A DNA stretch of 64,000 nt, from assembly GCA_033220425.1 (NCBI GenBank), contig CM065646.1, forward strand, positions 4,533,501 through 4,597,500. Reading direction: 5' to 3'. Of this stretch, positions 1 through 11,529 are shown in pieces; the first letter of the stretch is position 1; the number at the start of each line of letters is the position of its first letter. The notes beneath the pieces are model-generated. The model was not told the origin of the DNA. It was given only the letters and a program-made list of their open reading frames with translations, and searched no databases. The translations under genes were made by a program, and so were the position numbers. The DNA comes from Lepraria neglecta. Lineage: Eukaryota > Ascomycota > Lecanoromycetes > Lecanorales > Stereocaulaceae.

Positions 1-470
1 TCTTGGATCCAATTAGCGGCAAGATTTGGTGCCACACTAGGCGGTGCGATGATTCCGGCCTTTCGTACTGCCTCGATGACCGCGGCAGAGAACTTTTCTT
101 GACCTTGAGGTTGACCGCCACCTTGCGTTTGCGGTCGAGGATTCTGCTGGCCTGGCTGACCTGAACTCATGGGCCGAGCACCGTTTTGTTGAGCGGCGGC
201 CATAGCTTGCATATTTCTCTGTTCTAGATCTTGCTTTTCTTTGGCCATTTTTGACTTTATGTTCATGGACGCCTCGATCAATTTCTTGTATGCTTGCTGG
301 TACTCTGCGGACTCTGGAGGATTGGTATTTATACGTGCCCACAGCTTGGTTACGCCCTCTCGGTACTGGGCCTTGCTTGCCTCGGGGAAATATTCAAGAC
401 CTTGTATCATTTCGGGTCTAATCAAGCTGCTGAGTGGGGGTGGCATGCCCGGGCGGGCAGTGTTGTTCAT
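1..470 (-). CDS. N-terminal part of a Gln-rich transcription co-regulator, Mediator Med15-like (runs off the window)
   Basis: An open frame starts at an ATG at 470 and is still open at position 1, so only the first 156 codons or so are here. The protein opens with a Pro-rich stretch and then LSSLIRPEMIQGLEYFPEAS, followed by a helical, charged segment (QYREGVTKLWARI, YQQAYKKLIEAS) and a low-complexity Gln/Pro/Gly region. Leu-Ile-Arg-Pro-Glu-Met followed by a helical bundle and a Gln-rich tail resembles the fungal Med15 (Gal11) subunit of the Mediator tail, which links activators to RNA polymerase II. That assignment rests on remembered similarity of this segment. Another Gln-rich nuclear factor is possible. 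It is divergent from the CorA-like gene that starts at 864. Confidence 0.45.
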   Translation of the reverse strand, partial: MNNTARPGMPPPLSSLIRPEMIQGLEYFPEASKAQYREGVTKLWARINTNPPESAEYQQAYKKLIEASMNIKSKMAKEKQDLEQRNMQAMAAAQQNGARPMSSGQPGQQNPRPQTQGGGQPQGQEKFSAAVIEAVRKAGIIAPPSVAPNLAANWIQ

Positions 471-863
471 GGTGCAGGAATGATGGCAATTAGTAGATTA
501 GCATAGATCAGACGGTGTAGTGAATTTCAGTGAGCTTAAATAGTCATAGCTCTGGTAAGTGAATAGGACATCAGAAATACATGTCTTGCAAAGGCATAAA
601 GAAAGTTGTAAGGGAGGACATGTGAGCCGTGAGGTAGTTTCGGTAGTGGGGGCGCATAAAGCTTCGGCCGACTAAAGTGTAGAGATACTAACATCTGATC
701 ACTTCCTTCACCAATCACCAAGGCTGAAAGATTAAGCTGTATGGGGATGGGCTACTGAGCTACTGTGCCTTTTACTCTACCACTGTCTATGTATATAAAT
801 ATATCGAATACCAAGTCATTTTCAATCGTTTCCTTCACTTTGTTTCACCTCTAATCTTGCATT
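471..863. promoter_or_regulatory. Divergent intergenic region, Med15-like / CorA-like
   Basis: These 393 bp separate two genes reading away from each other and must hold both promoters. A TATA-like run (tatgtatataaatatatcg) lies about 65-75 bp before the ATG at 864. I see no other distinct element. Confidence 0.4.
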
Positions 864-3517
864 ATGAGCCAGCTGAACGAGACACCAGGAGCTTCCCCAA
901 CAGGTTCAATTCAGAAGCGTGGGCAAGGCAGTGCAGACGACCCGCGAAGGAAGGGTAAGAGGTAGCTTGGAAGCTTATAATGCATGGCTGATGCTCTATG
1001 GGACAGAGTCGACACAATCAGAGAGCGGAGTGCAAACGGACACGTTCGAAGCTGAACTCCAGCATGATGACAGACTCCAACTTGAAGATAGCCTCCAACC
1101 CAAGGTTGCAGCTGTACCCTACTCGGCTATGCAATTTCCACTGAGCAAAGGGCCGCAAGGATGGAAGAAGCGGCCACGAAGCCCGGGCTTGAAATGGTAT
1201 AAAGAATATGGCACGCCCGAAAGCTTGAAGACTGGCAGAGTACTTGTAATCGATTATGTCAAACAAGGTACGAATCGCCCACAGAATACTACATACAAGA
1301 GGCGGCTATTGGGCTGCATTGATATGAAATCGTCACTTATGACCTGCCGCAGACCAAAGCAAGGCCGGTATGCGGAAAGTCGCTGCCCAAGAAATCAGCT
1401 CAGTCGAAGGACTTCGGAGATTATATTCCAGCGTGATACCCCATACCTCCCGCCTACGTGATAATTCTTGTTGATGTTCATACAGCCTGATCGTTGCGGT
1501 GAAGCTGTTCTTCGTGTCATGCACGTTCAAAATGCGGATTGGGCAACTCGTTTTCTCCTCCATAAATTCAACATTACACCTCGCGATGACCTTGTTGGTA
1601 CCGATTTTGGAAAATACGTTAAGTATAAAAGGCCAGAAAGACGGGGTGGAAAGCCTTTCTTGAGTGGGAAATCTTGGAAAACTACACATGATCCATGGAG
1701 AGGAATTAGTAGGACGTCTTTTGGTCTTGACTATTTAAGGCGTTACCCTTGCCCAAAATCGAGGATAGAAAGAGAGCAAAATGTGAAGGAGAAAATGTTC
1801 GAGTTGAACCATTACGACGACGAAGACCTGCCAAAATATGGCTTCGATGTCTATGTGCAGAGATTTAGCTGCTATGTACAGCACAAGGAGCCAGTGCAAG
1901 ATGTACCAGACTACCTGGAGAGCCCTTATAGAGAAGGCAAGGACAGGAATGACCCCCATCATTACGTGCCCCAGCTGGAGACGCTAGACAACGGCAACAC
2001 GATCATTATCTTCGAGAACTCGCAGTCCGGCTCAATCGAAGATACAGTGATCACCGCACGCGAACACTGGGAGTCAAGATGGCGCAGGTTACCCTTCTAT
2101 TTGGCTTATGAGTCTAACGATGTATCAAATGACGACCGTATGGCCCTGGAATGCATGAAGATAATCTTGTCAGATATATGGAAGAGCATAGCCGAGAATT
2201 GGGAGGACTTTCTCGACGTCTGCAACACCCACATATCTATTCTCGAAGAGAAGATCTACGAGCAGCCAGCCGACGAGTCTCGAGCGCCAGAGCTATGGAC
2301 GAACTCCAGCATGTGGCTCAAGGTCGAGCGACTAGTAGCTATCCATGTAGCTGTCGTCAAAGAAATGCAGACGAATCTCAGCGAATTCCTCAGCGAGCCC
2401 GAGGTCGAAGACAATTGGCTAGAGGCCAGTCCCGGCGATATGGAGAAAATAAGTGAATTGGTGCAGGAGGATCTCACCAAGCCGACAGCCAATCTGGCTG
2501 ATTTGATGTACAAATCCGTGGGCATCAGGGATAGTAGACATGGTTTGCAGCTAAGTACAAGCATGTGGCGGCTGAGGTATTTTGCTGATTTCTAGATTTC
2601 CTTGCATTCTGTTCGCAAGAATCCTGTCAAATTCGTTTTGCATGTGCTGACCCGTACCCTCAAACAGCTGGATCACATTTATCTTCCTTCCCCTAACATT
2701 CGTGCGTTCCCCCTCGCCCACCCCCAACCACTACTGAAACCTCTAGATCTCCTCCTTCTTCGGGATGAACGTCGACATATTCCAAGGATCGTCGACATAC
2801 CCCTCTATCCGGTGGTACTTCGCCTCCGCCATCCCCATGATGGTCATCGTCCTCATAGGCTGGTACTTCATCAAACACTTCCTCGCCCGCCGGCGTCAAA
2901 CCCCTTACCAGCGCGGCATTTACGAACACTTATTTTTCGAGCTAGCCACAGCCTATCCACGGCTCTGGTCACGATCCGGTCCAAATGAATGGATAGAGCC
3001 GCAGAACACGCTTGATAGGCTGAAGTGGCGGTTGATAAGCTATTGGAACGATGCAGCAAAGACTACTAGAGCTGGGCTTACGGATGGGGACGCTGAGTAT
3101 GACGATTTGGGTGCTTGGGCGTGGTTTAAACGCAAATTGACACGCCGCTGGACATCGCAGATTCGTGTAGCAGACATCGATACTACCCCATCTTCCACCA
3201 CGTTAGAAGAGGGAGGAGGACTCGACCGGGCTAGCTTCGAAGTCGACCGTAAAGAAAGTGTACAGCCCACCACGCAATTCATGAGGACGTCAGCTACGGG
3301 CGATTTGCCGGGTGGTATGCTTGAGATTCCTGGAGTGAGAAGGGTATCTGCACCGGCTATGATTACGAGAAGGATCACGGTGCCTTCGAGGTCCAGTTCT
3401 GGTGATGGGAGACCGAGTAGTAAGAGCAGCAATCAGAGCGGGTTGATGGTTGAGGAGGAACCAGAGGGGTGGTTGAGGGATTATGGGGTAAAACTTACGG
3501 ATACCACGCTTTATTAA
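864..3517 (+). CDS. CorA-like Mg2+ transporter family protein, 5' third with frame breaks
   Basis: The protein is a fungal member of the CorA/ZntB-like divalent-cation transporter group. The core exon (1486-2576) carries family blocks such as LETLDNGNTIIIFENSQSGS, RRLPFYLAYES and ADESRAPELW. It is spliced (intron 2577-2667) to a short exon encoding SWITFIFLPLTFV, the first membrane helix, then (intron 2702-2746) to ISSFFGMNVDIF. GMN is the CorA signature, followed by the second helix around PMMVIVLIGWYF. Stop at 3517. Another intron fits at 1433-1485. Upstream, coding sense is clear but scattered over frames: MSQLNETPGASP from 864, EAYNAWL from about 967 in a different frame, YEIVTYDLPQT near 1323, then VAAQEISSVEGLRRLYS. 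The gaps between these are too short for introns. Either the assembly has indels or the 5' end is decaying. Confidence 0.75.
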
Positions 3518-3750
3518 GGTGTATGTATGGTGTTGTGTGTGGATAATGAAAGGAGGAATGTACGGGGTGATGAGGAAGTGTGTTGCGCATTTTATTGATG
3601 TTAGGAAAGTCATGGATAATGATGTTAGCGTCATGTAAATTTACATAGCATGCATTTGCATAGCTGTAATAGTTAAAATGGAGTGGAAATGCCTCTATCC
3701 ATTTTCTATATCGGTTAGTATTATGCTATGTCTGGGTTATGTAAGATCTA

Positions 3751-3960
3751 GTCTGCAGTTCCAACCTTCTCAAACCCTTTCTCAATCCTCTAAGTCCCGG
3801 AAGTGGACCATGCAACATGTAATCTGGGGTTTGAACCTGCCAAAAGCCTTTCTCGTTCCAGCGACGTCCCAGAAGTTGGGCATGCATATGCAGTCTGGGA
3901 TTTTCACCTGCACAAGCCCTTCCTGTTGTGCTAAAGACCCAAAACACCCTTCACGCCAGG
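3751..3960. repeat. Degenerate tandem repeat, about 71-bp period, roughly 3 copies
   Basis: Units begin near 3751 (GTCTGCAGTTCCAACC), 3822 (TCTGGGGTTTGAACCTG) and 3893 (GTCTGGGATTTTCACCTG), 71 bp apart. Each continues with a CCTTTCTC- or CCTTCCTG-like block and a TCCC-AGAAGT-GG-like block. The third copy runs into the 3' end of the minus-strand gene that stops at 3931. Confidence 0.7.
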
Positions 3961-4959
3961 ACTCCTCGTCCCACTAATCTTACTCGAAGTATCCCTCTTG
4001 CTACCAGCTTTGCTCCCCTTCTCACTCTTATGCCCATGACCCTTCTCGCTGCCTGATCTGCTACCACCATGATGGTGTTTTGACTTCCCACTTCTTCTTG
4101 TGCTGACTTGGCTGACGCTTTCGTGGGGGTGTATCGAGCTCTTGACGTCCAATCTTGAATCTTCCTTGACCTTGCTAGCCAGGCTAGTAGCTTGGCTGGA
4201 TGGCAGTGGGACGTCTCTTGCTAACCTTGCCTGTGTCGCAACGGAAGGCGGCAACGGCATCATCTCGGCTCGTTGAATTGTTCGATTTGAAGATGCGTGG
4301 GAGGCTCGTGGGCCTTGTGGTTCACCGACGGATATTCTGGTGCCACCATTTGTTTGGACGACAGGGCCGGCGTCTTCTCTTCGTACCACAGTATGATACG
4401 GGCGGCGTGAGGTTTTAGAAGGATCGACAAGGGTTTCGACATATGTTCGAGGGACGGATTCGATGGGAAGGCCACGGGAGGTAGGCCTGCTGTTGGCTAG
4501 GGAGCTGTGATTTGCGTATGAACCATGGTCGGAGTTCCTCGTGATAGTCTCGACTCGCACCACGTCTTGGGCAGGTGGCGCTTCGATAGTTCGATAGGTG
4601 ATCTTGCTCTGAGTTTGCGGTTGCTGATGACTTTCGGAGTCGCCTTTGCTCATAGCATAAGCCACGACAGCGCCTGCTGTAGCGCCGAGGATGGTGCCAA
4701 CAATGGCTCTAGTGCTAATCTCGTCTGAAGGTTTCTGCTCTTCTGTTCTGACGCGGGTGACAACGACGCCTGGGGTGTTGACGACTTGATTTATGATGAT
4801 TCGAGGCGGGGCTTGCTCAACAGGCGTAGCCTGGACAGCCAGTCTCGGGGCTTCTCGGGTCATGCTGTCCGCAACATCGTGTTGCCATGCCAGGACCCGT
4901 CGACCTTCTGGGATATCAGTGCGAATACTGGGAGCCATGGTGTCGTTGTGTTGATACAT
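3931..4959 (-). CDS. Hypothetical Ser/His-rich protein with one membrane segment
   Basis: One exon of 342 codons starts at ATG 4959 (MYQHNDTMAPS; a second Met eight residues in is an alternative). I do not recognise the family. Residues about 85-106 (AIVGTILGATAGAVVAYAMS) form a glycine/alanine-rich hydrophobic helix that could cross a membrane and resembles a glycine-zipper segment. The rest is polar and probably disordered. The C-terminal quarter is very rich in Ser, Gly, Lys and His (SGKSKHHHGGSRSGSEKGHG). No signal peptide is visible. The stop codon lies inside the third copy of the 71-bp repeat, so the C-terminus may vary between strains. Confidence 0.6.
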   Translation of the reverse strand: MYQHNDTMAPSIRTDIPEGRRVLAWQHDVADSMTREAPRLAVQATPVEQAPPRIIINQVVNTPGVVVTRVRTEEQKPSDEISTRAIVGTILGATAGAVVAYAMSKGDSESHQQPQTQSKITYRTIEAPPAQDVVRVETITRNSDHGSYANHSSLANSRPTSRGLPIESVPRTYVETLVDPSKTSRRPYHTVVRREDAGPVVQTNGGTRISVGEPQGPRASHASSNRTIQRAEMMPLPPSVATQARLARDVPLPSSQATSLASKVKEDSRLDVKSSIHPHESVSQVSTRRSGKSKHHHGGSRSGSEKGHGHKSEKGSKAGSKRDTSSKISGTRSPGVKGVLGL

Positions 4960-6210
4960 TGCGATGAAGAGATCTCAGTTGGGTCGGGGGAATCAGCTAG
5001 TTGAAATACTGCTCCTGCTGCGAGGCCGATTTCGCGAGGCCAACTTCACGAGGCAAGCCTTAGTGAGAAGTATTGGGTGACACAAACAGGCGAAGTGATT
5101 TGAAGACCGCGGCCTTGTAGCTTAGCTTTGGTCAGGGAGCTAGGGTCCAGCTGAGTAGGAACTTCACTTTTACTTGAGAGGGATAAGCGGAGTTTAGGTG
5201 TTCCTTAGTAGATGTATGGATGCCATATCGTGAGAGAGCTGTCCAGGAGTAGGGTTAGGACGACGGCGGATACGAGACGGCTCTATAAGATATTAGTGAG
5301 ACATTAGGGGTCAAGTGATCCATGTGGCAAGCAGATCCCCTTGGTGGACGGATGGATGTTCGGAAAGGATAAATCGACGAAGGAGTGGGAGACTAGGGGA
5401 AAGTGTTGCAGCTTGACGGCGACACGATTGATCGATTCCGAATCTTGAAGGTTTCGTCTCGATCGAAGCCTAGCCCAGGGCGAAAGTCGTAAGTCATGTC
5501 AATGGCTGGCGGCATCGGCCGACCCTGCCCTGATTCGTGCCTTGCCAACGTCGTGATGCCCGAATGGAGTTTCATGAAGAGAGCCACGTAGACATATGCA
5601 GCTAAGATACTGCGCGAGGACGAAAGCGTATGGTGCTAAGCCCTATTCGTTGAAATACTCGCTAAGCATTAGGCCTGTAAGAATATCACCAGTTACTAAC
5701 GAAGCAATGTGTAAGTGGACCCGAAAACCGCCGGAAAACGGCGCAGGTTTTTTTGTCTATGGAAGGAATTGCTTTTCATTTGCCCTCGTTGCAAGATATT
5801 GCGGAGTATTTTGGTTGGCAGGGCGCAGCCTGAAGCGCCCGGGTTCTTGATTAGCAAACATACCCTATGCTACCCCGGGCGAGCAATGAACAGGTCAGGA
5901 CAATACCGCCGCAAATGAACGAGAAAGAAAATGTGGAGCAAGTTGAAGTGCTCCACAAAGGCGCAAGGCACCTTGAGTCTTGTTGAACCTCGATGTTCTT
6001 GTTGCAAAAACAGAGCCAGATCCACAAGCCTCAACGCTACATTGTGGCAGTCCACGAGTGAGCTTTGATGTTGGTATCGCAGCTTTCATGGGTGCCACAC
6101 AATGAACCTTTCTTTCCGTCCAAAGCTTTGCCAGCCAAAGCCTGGATCAAGCGTGACCAGGATAACCGATGAGAGTCTTCGTCAGTAGACGGGCATACCT
6201 ACCTTGGCAG
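4960..6210. other. Intergenic, no gene recognised
   Basis: About 1.25 kb between the 5' end of the membrane-protein gene and the 3' end of EMG1. Several short frames exist but none shows a known domain or plausible splicing. A small GC hairpin (CGCCGGAAAACGGCG) followed by a T run lies near 5729-5755; it looks like a bacterial terminator but has no meaning for RNA polymerase II. Confidence 0.4.
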
Positions 6211-7134
6211 CTAGACGATATTCCAGACATCCTCAACAGCATTGCAGAATTTTCCACATGCTACGCTAGCACTCAAGCTATAATTGCTTATGCTGATGGT
6301 GTCGTCCTTGAAGCCGTCGGCGAAGTCGTCGTTGCCTTTGGCCATTGCACCGACAAAAACGCAGACGCTCTGTTTGGATCCGATATCCGATATGTAGTCT
6401 TTCACCCGAACGACGTCGGCGTCAAAACTGAGGGTGACCTTGCGGCAATTGGGAGGAAGATGATCAGTGATAGGATTCTTGATGACTTTGAGGAGTTTCT
6501 CTTGTGATTGGGTGGAGCGAATGGAGAGTCGATGCAAAAGTTGCACCATGAGACCTGCAAAGCGCTTGAATGTTCGAGGTATCCGGACGGTGGGGCTGAC
6601 TTCGATAAGGACTCCTTTCGCCGTGTGGATGTAGATCTGCAGCTTCCCGGCTTTGTTTACTGGCGAGTCGAGTAATGTGAGGAGGCACTAGGCAATAATC
6701 AGCAATGTCCAAACGGATGCTTGCTTCATTCCGGAAGAATTCTCGAGAGCAAACCTGATGCGTGATGTCCGGCCGTGCGTCACTAATGTCACGATTCATC
6801 TTCCGCATGACTCCAATATGCTCGTCGCTGTTCAAGAGCGAGTATTTCTCGTCCCGCATGCTGGCCCCACGGCCGCCATGAGAGGCTTTGTATGTCTCTA
6901 AGCTTGCGTTTGATAGGACTACGATCAGTCTCTGGGTGTCTTTGTCATTGGAGGGTATCGGGATGTGCTGCTCGGCAACAAGTTGTGGGAGCTCTGGTGG
7001 GGGGCATGATTGAGTCCCTAGACACCAACGTGTCAGCGGGTGATTCGAGGTGGTCAATCAATGAACTCCGAGGGAACGAATGAAGGACATGGGGCTTTAC
7101 TGGGTCTCTTCCTTGCTCTCTCTTCTGGAGCCAT
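6211..7134 (-). CDS. EMG1: Ribosomal RNA small subunit methyltransferase Nep1/Emg1
   Basis: Emg1 (Nep1) is a SPOUT-fold enzyme that N1-methylates a pseudouridine in 18S rRNA and is needed for 40S assembly in the nucleolus. Three exons join in frame: 7101-7134 ([11 protein letters not shown]), 6755-7017 and 6211-6687, with introns 7018-7100 and 6688-6754. Diagnostic blocks are [91 protein letters not shown] and, near the C-terminus, [20 protein letters not shown]. The last block forms part of the AdoMet-binding knot. Predicted length is 257 residues, normal for the family. The start was chosen because the short basic first exon splices in phase and resembles other fungal Nep1 N-termini. It is divergent from VAC14. 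Confidence 0.93.
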
Positions 7135-7672
7135 TCTTCAAGCTTGCAGCGTAGATGTTGAGGCAGTGTCGAGTCTCTAAAATGCTGTTTGAGATTATAA
7201 TGATTTGCGGAAGACTGCTTACAAGCTGTAGATATTAGATGTTGCACACCGCTTCGGAGTCCGGACCTGAGTATGGAGTGTGTCATGTCAGAACTCTGGG
7301 GTTTTCATGCCGCCGCAGGGAATTGGTAGGCCGAGACGTTTTTTCGGACCCCGACCCGCGAGAAGGTCTGAGGGTCTGAACTTTCCCGTACACTTAGGGC
7401 TATACCCTCGCGTAACGATTTCCACGACCTTGAGCCTGTTTACTACCGCATCATTGTATTCACTTTGCGACTGTCCTTTCCCCTCCATATTATTGGTTCC
7501 TTGAAGTTGGTGCAGAAATCGTGAACGATGATATGGCGAACCAAAGAAAACATCAAATTTTCTGAACTCGACATTACTAGCTCGTTCGAGTAAACAAAAG
7601 AGCGACCAAGTTCTCTATTGTTACGCCTCTTACAGCACCCGAATATGCCGGGATAGCCAATAGCTTTTCGCC
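7135..7672. promoter_or_regulatory. Divergent intergenic region, EMG1 / VAC14
   Basis: 538 bp lie between two divergent start codons and must contain both promoters. The segment near 7400-7415 (AGGGCTATACCCTCG) resembles the GGG-TATA-CCC core of the degenerate repeats described elsewhere in this window. No other element stands out. Confidence 0.4.
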
Positions 7673-10600
7673 ATGGACCCCGCAGTACAGCGCCTCCTCA
7701 ACGATAAGGCTTACGACAAGAGAAAGCAAGGCGCTCTTGAGTCAGTCATCTCCAAGTCGCCTACGACCCAGAAGGCTGCTAACATTAGATGCTTCAGATT
7801 AGAGAAGATTGTTCGAGAAGCAATTGCCAACCGCGAATATGATAAGATAGGCAAGATTGTCGACCAGCTCTGCAATGAATATGCGTACGCGGTACATCAA
7901 CCCCATGCCAGGAATGGCGGGTTGATAGGTCTTGCAGCGGCCTCCATCGCATTGGGCTCGGTGCGTTAAGCTCCTAGGTTGTTCGTCAGAAAATACAAGC
8001 TAACAGTGATTCCAGGATGATGTCGCTCGATACCTCAAAGCCATCGTTCCTCCTGTCCTAGCTTGTTTCAGCGACCAAGATGCCAGGGTCCGATACTACG
8101 CGTGTGAGAGCATGTACAACATTGCTAAGGTTGCAAAAGGCGAGATTCTCTTGTTCTTCAACGAAGTCTTTGATGCGCTGTGCAAGGTATGCAGACCCAT
8201 GACCTTATATGAGGTCATGCTGAAAGGCTGTAAAAGCTTGCTGCAGACACGGAGCTCTCAGTGAAAAACGGTTCAGAGTTGCTCGACAGACTTGTGAAGG
8301 ATATCGTGTCCGAATCTGCCTCGACCTATGTATCCGTCTTACAACATTCTGAGGAAGCCGGGTCAAGACCAACCTCAAGCAAAGCTTCGGCTGACACCCC
8401 GTCCATTGAGCTTGATACGGCCTTCTCACTGGCCAAATTTATCCCTCTGCTCCAGGAGCGCATCCATGTGATCAACCCTTTCACACGTCAATTCTTAGTG
8501 CTGTGGATTTCTCTGCTCGACACCATTCCGGACCTGGAGCTCGTCTTTTACCTACCGGCGTTTCTTGGTGGCTTGTTCAGATTCCTCAGCGACCCAAATA
8601 AGGACGTACGTACTGCTACACACGGGGCTCTTGAGAGGTTTTTGAATGAAATCAAAAAGATCGCCAAAATCAGACGCGGGATAGCTGAGAGCCGCAAGGG
8701 ACAAAGTGATGATCGAGCAAGACATTCCAACTCAAGTGACAGTGCCAGTGTGCACACCGACGGAAGCGTGAACGAGAAGTCCGCTATTGCCGACGATGAC
8801 TCTGCGTTGGGCCAGGATGAGAAAAGTGGGCAAGAAGACGGTGACTGGATCCCAGGGCAGGATGTGCAGATTGATCATTCGAAGGTCTTAGAGATATTGG
8901 TCGGCTTTCTCGACTCCCCTTCAGGTATTATTTTCGACCAGAGGGGTTCCTTAGTATTACTGATACGTAATCGCAGAAGAGGAGATACTGCTTACAGCAC
9001 TGCGCTGGATTGATGCATTCTTCGAAATCTGTCCAGAGGACATCTTACCCTTCGTTCCTCGACTTCTGTCGCAGGTCCTCCCAGCGATGGCCAGTGGTTC
9101 AGATTCGGTTCGGCACGCTGCCAATCGACTCAACAATTCATTAACAGACTACATAACGTCGCTACCTGACAAAAACATACCAGAAGAAGCTCGGCCACCC
9201 CCTCCATCTCGTATGCCTACTGGTACACTGAAGGAACCTACGAACACGCTGAAAGAAGCCGATTCCAAGGCGAGGCGCGCTTCAACGCCAACCCCAAAAC
9301 TACCACAGGCCAGCGAAGCTGAAGCTGAGCCTAAAAGAGATGAGGAGGCGCCCGCCACGAATACCCCATTGTCGGCCTCACCACCGCCACCAAAATTGGT
9401 CACAGATCTTGACTACCCAGCAGCTGTTAATGCTCTTACCTTGCACTTTTTGAACGAGCATGAGACCACCAGGGTCGCCGCTCTGGCATGGCTCATCATG
9501 TTGCATAGACGCGCTCCACGCAAAGTTTTGGCTACCAACGATGGAACATTCCCAGCGCTTCTTAAAACGTTGTCAGACCCTTCAGATGGCGTTGTGACCC
9601 GGGATCTACAACTACTCTCCCAGATATCCAAGAACAGTGAAGAAGGGTACTTTACATCTTTCATGGTGAATCTGCTACAGCTTTTCGGTACAGACAGAAA
9701 GCTTTTGGAGAACAGAGGCAACCTCATCATCCGCCAATTATGCGTTAGCCTGAGCGCTGAACGAATTTACCGAACCCTTGCAGACTGTTTGGAAAGAGAC
9801 GAAGTAAGCTACTGCAACAGACTAGCTCTCAGAATATTGACAGCGACTACAGGATGTTGAATTCGCAAGTATAATGGTCCAGAACCTCAACAACAATCTC
9901 ATCACAGCCCCAGAACTTGCCGAGCTGCGTAAAAGACTACGCAATCTGGAGACGAAGGTGAGGATACTAAATGTATGGTTTCGAATGCCAGCTAAGGAAT
10001 TTAGGATGGCCAAGTCTTCTTCGTGACGTTGTTTCGGGCCTGGTGCCATAATGCCGTCGCTACATTCTCTCTTTGTCTACTTGCACAAGCTTATGAGCAA
10101 GCATACAATCTACTACAAATATTGTAGGTGGTCCTGCTGTTGAAGCCTCTGCCTTAGGCTAACAACATCAGCGCGGAGCTTGAAATGACTGTGAACATGC
10201 TCATTCAGATTGATAAGCTGGTCCAACTCCTTGAGTCCCCCGTCTTCACATGTAGGTCTATCCCCGCAAGGCTTCGGAACTTCTTCTAATAGCGCTTAGA
10301 TCTCCGCCTACAGCTCCTTGAGCCAGAGAGATACCCACATCTGTACAAGTGTCTCTATGGAGTACTCATGTTGCTCCCACAATCAGCTGCCTTCGCAGCA
10401 CTTAAGAACCGCTTAAATAGCGTCAGTGCTATCGGTTACCTCCACATCCCCCAGCGAACGTACGTATCCCACGTCCGCCAGAAGAGCACCGAAGCTAAAT
10501 TCGGTAGCACTCCTGCGACACCCACAACTACCTTCGACCGGCCCAACCGGCTGAAGCCCCGAGAGGAAGGCGCTATCAAGTGGACGGAGCTTCTTGAGAA

Positions 10601-10868
10601 GTTCAAGAGCGTGCAGGAGAAAGCAAGAAGGGCAAACAGATTGCAGAATCAAGTCGACGATGGCATGTCAGCACCCGACGCTGAGGTCGAAAAGGTTAAG
10701 GAGAATCCATTACCAGATGTGCCAAAACAGGCCTTACGACCGCCAAACGCTGGTGGTACCGCGCAAAGGATGCCGCCTCCCAGCGGTCCTATTCATAAAT
10801 CGAAATCTAGTCTGGGCAATCTTGGAAGATTTGCAGGCGGAGTTACGGGGAGAAAAGCAAAGAAGTGA
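7673..10868 (+). CDS. VAC14: Vac14, scaffold of the PI(3,5)P2-making Fab1/PIKfyve complex
   Basis: Vac14 is a HEAT-repeat scaffold at the vacuole membrane that holds Fab1 kinase and Fig4 phosphatase and controls PI(3,5)P2. The model has eight exons: 7673-7960, 8016-8186, 8237-8924, 8977-9803, 9853-9957, 10005-10123, 10172-10251 and 10300-10868. The phases fit throughout, giving 948 residues, within the usual range. The N-terminus has the typical [17 protein letters not shown] and [20 protein letters not shown]-like blocks follow ([40 protein letters not shown]). A Ser/Pro-rich linker near residues 450-500 precedes [20 protein letters not shown]. The C-terminal Vac14 domain ends with [20 protein letters not shown] and a disordered basic tail. 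Confidence 0.93.
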
Positions 10869-11529
10869 TATAATTTTGCAATTGTATGGCTTCCACTGGG
10901 GAGACATTGTATATTAGCATTGGCGTTGGTGGCGATCAGAGCTTCATATTGGTCTAGGGCAGGCCTTTGGAGCGTTTTTTGATAATAGTAATGACATATT
11001 ATCAACATTCGAGGAACAATGATATGCTAGGACATAGTACTGCTAAAGTCTCTAAGTTCAGGACTATTAGCCGACTGCGCAAAGTAGACCTGCTTCGTTC
11101 TCGCTTCTTTACATTCTCTAAGGCCCACTCCATATTCAACTATCATTGCTCATTGACGGGACGGAAAGATGTAGCCTACAGGCGGTAAAAGTAAGGCTGT
11201 GGCAGCTGAGTATGACAGCTCAGCTCTTCATGCAGTCAGCCGGGCCCGCTCTGCCTAGTCTCCAGGCTGCATCATTGGTGACTCTTCAACACTGACGGAT
11301 CATCTTACACTTTTATCAGCTAGCAGACATACACTGCCGATTTCTGAATACTCTGAAGCGCATGAACCTCTAACAGTCATAAACATATCTTTCCCAGAAG
11401 CAAAGAGTCATCCTCCCAGCGCTGATTTTCCTGGCCCTACATAGATCTTGACCGGCTTTTCTCATCAAAACCCCCAATCTTCATCGTCGTCAAGATTCAT
11501 CTCGACTTCTAAAAACTATCTCGCACAAA
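10869..11529. other. Intergenic, no gene recognised
   Basis: 661 bp between the VAC14 stop and the start of an F-box gene, both on the plus strand. It presumably holds the VAC14 3' end and the F-box promoter. A pyrimidine-rich stretch and CATCGTCGTC lie just before the ATG at 11530. Confidence 0.35.

Noticed and set aside
5725-5760. Hairpin plus T run that looks like a Rho-independent terminator
   Set aside because: The genome is fungal; such a structure has no known terminator role there and lies between genes.
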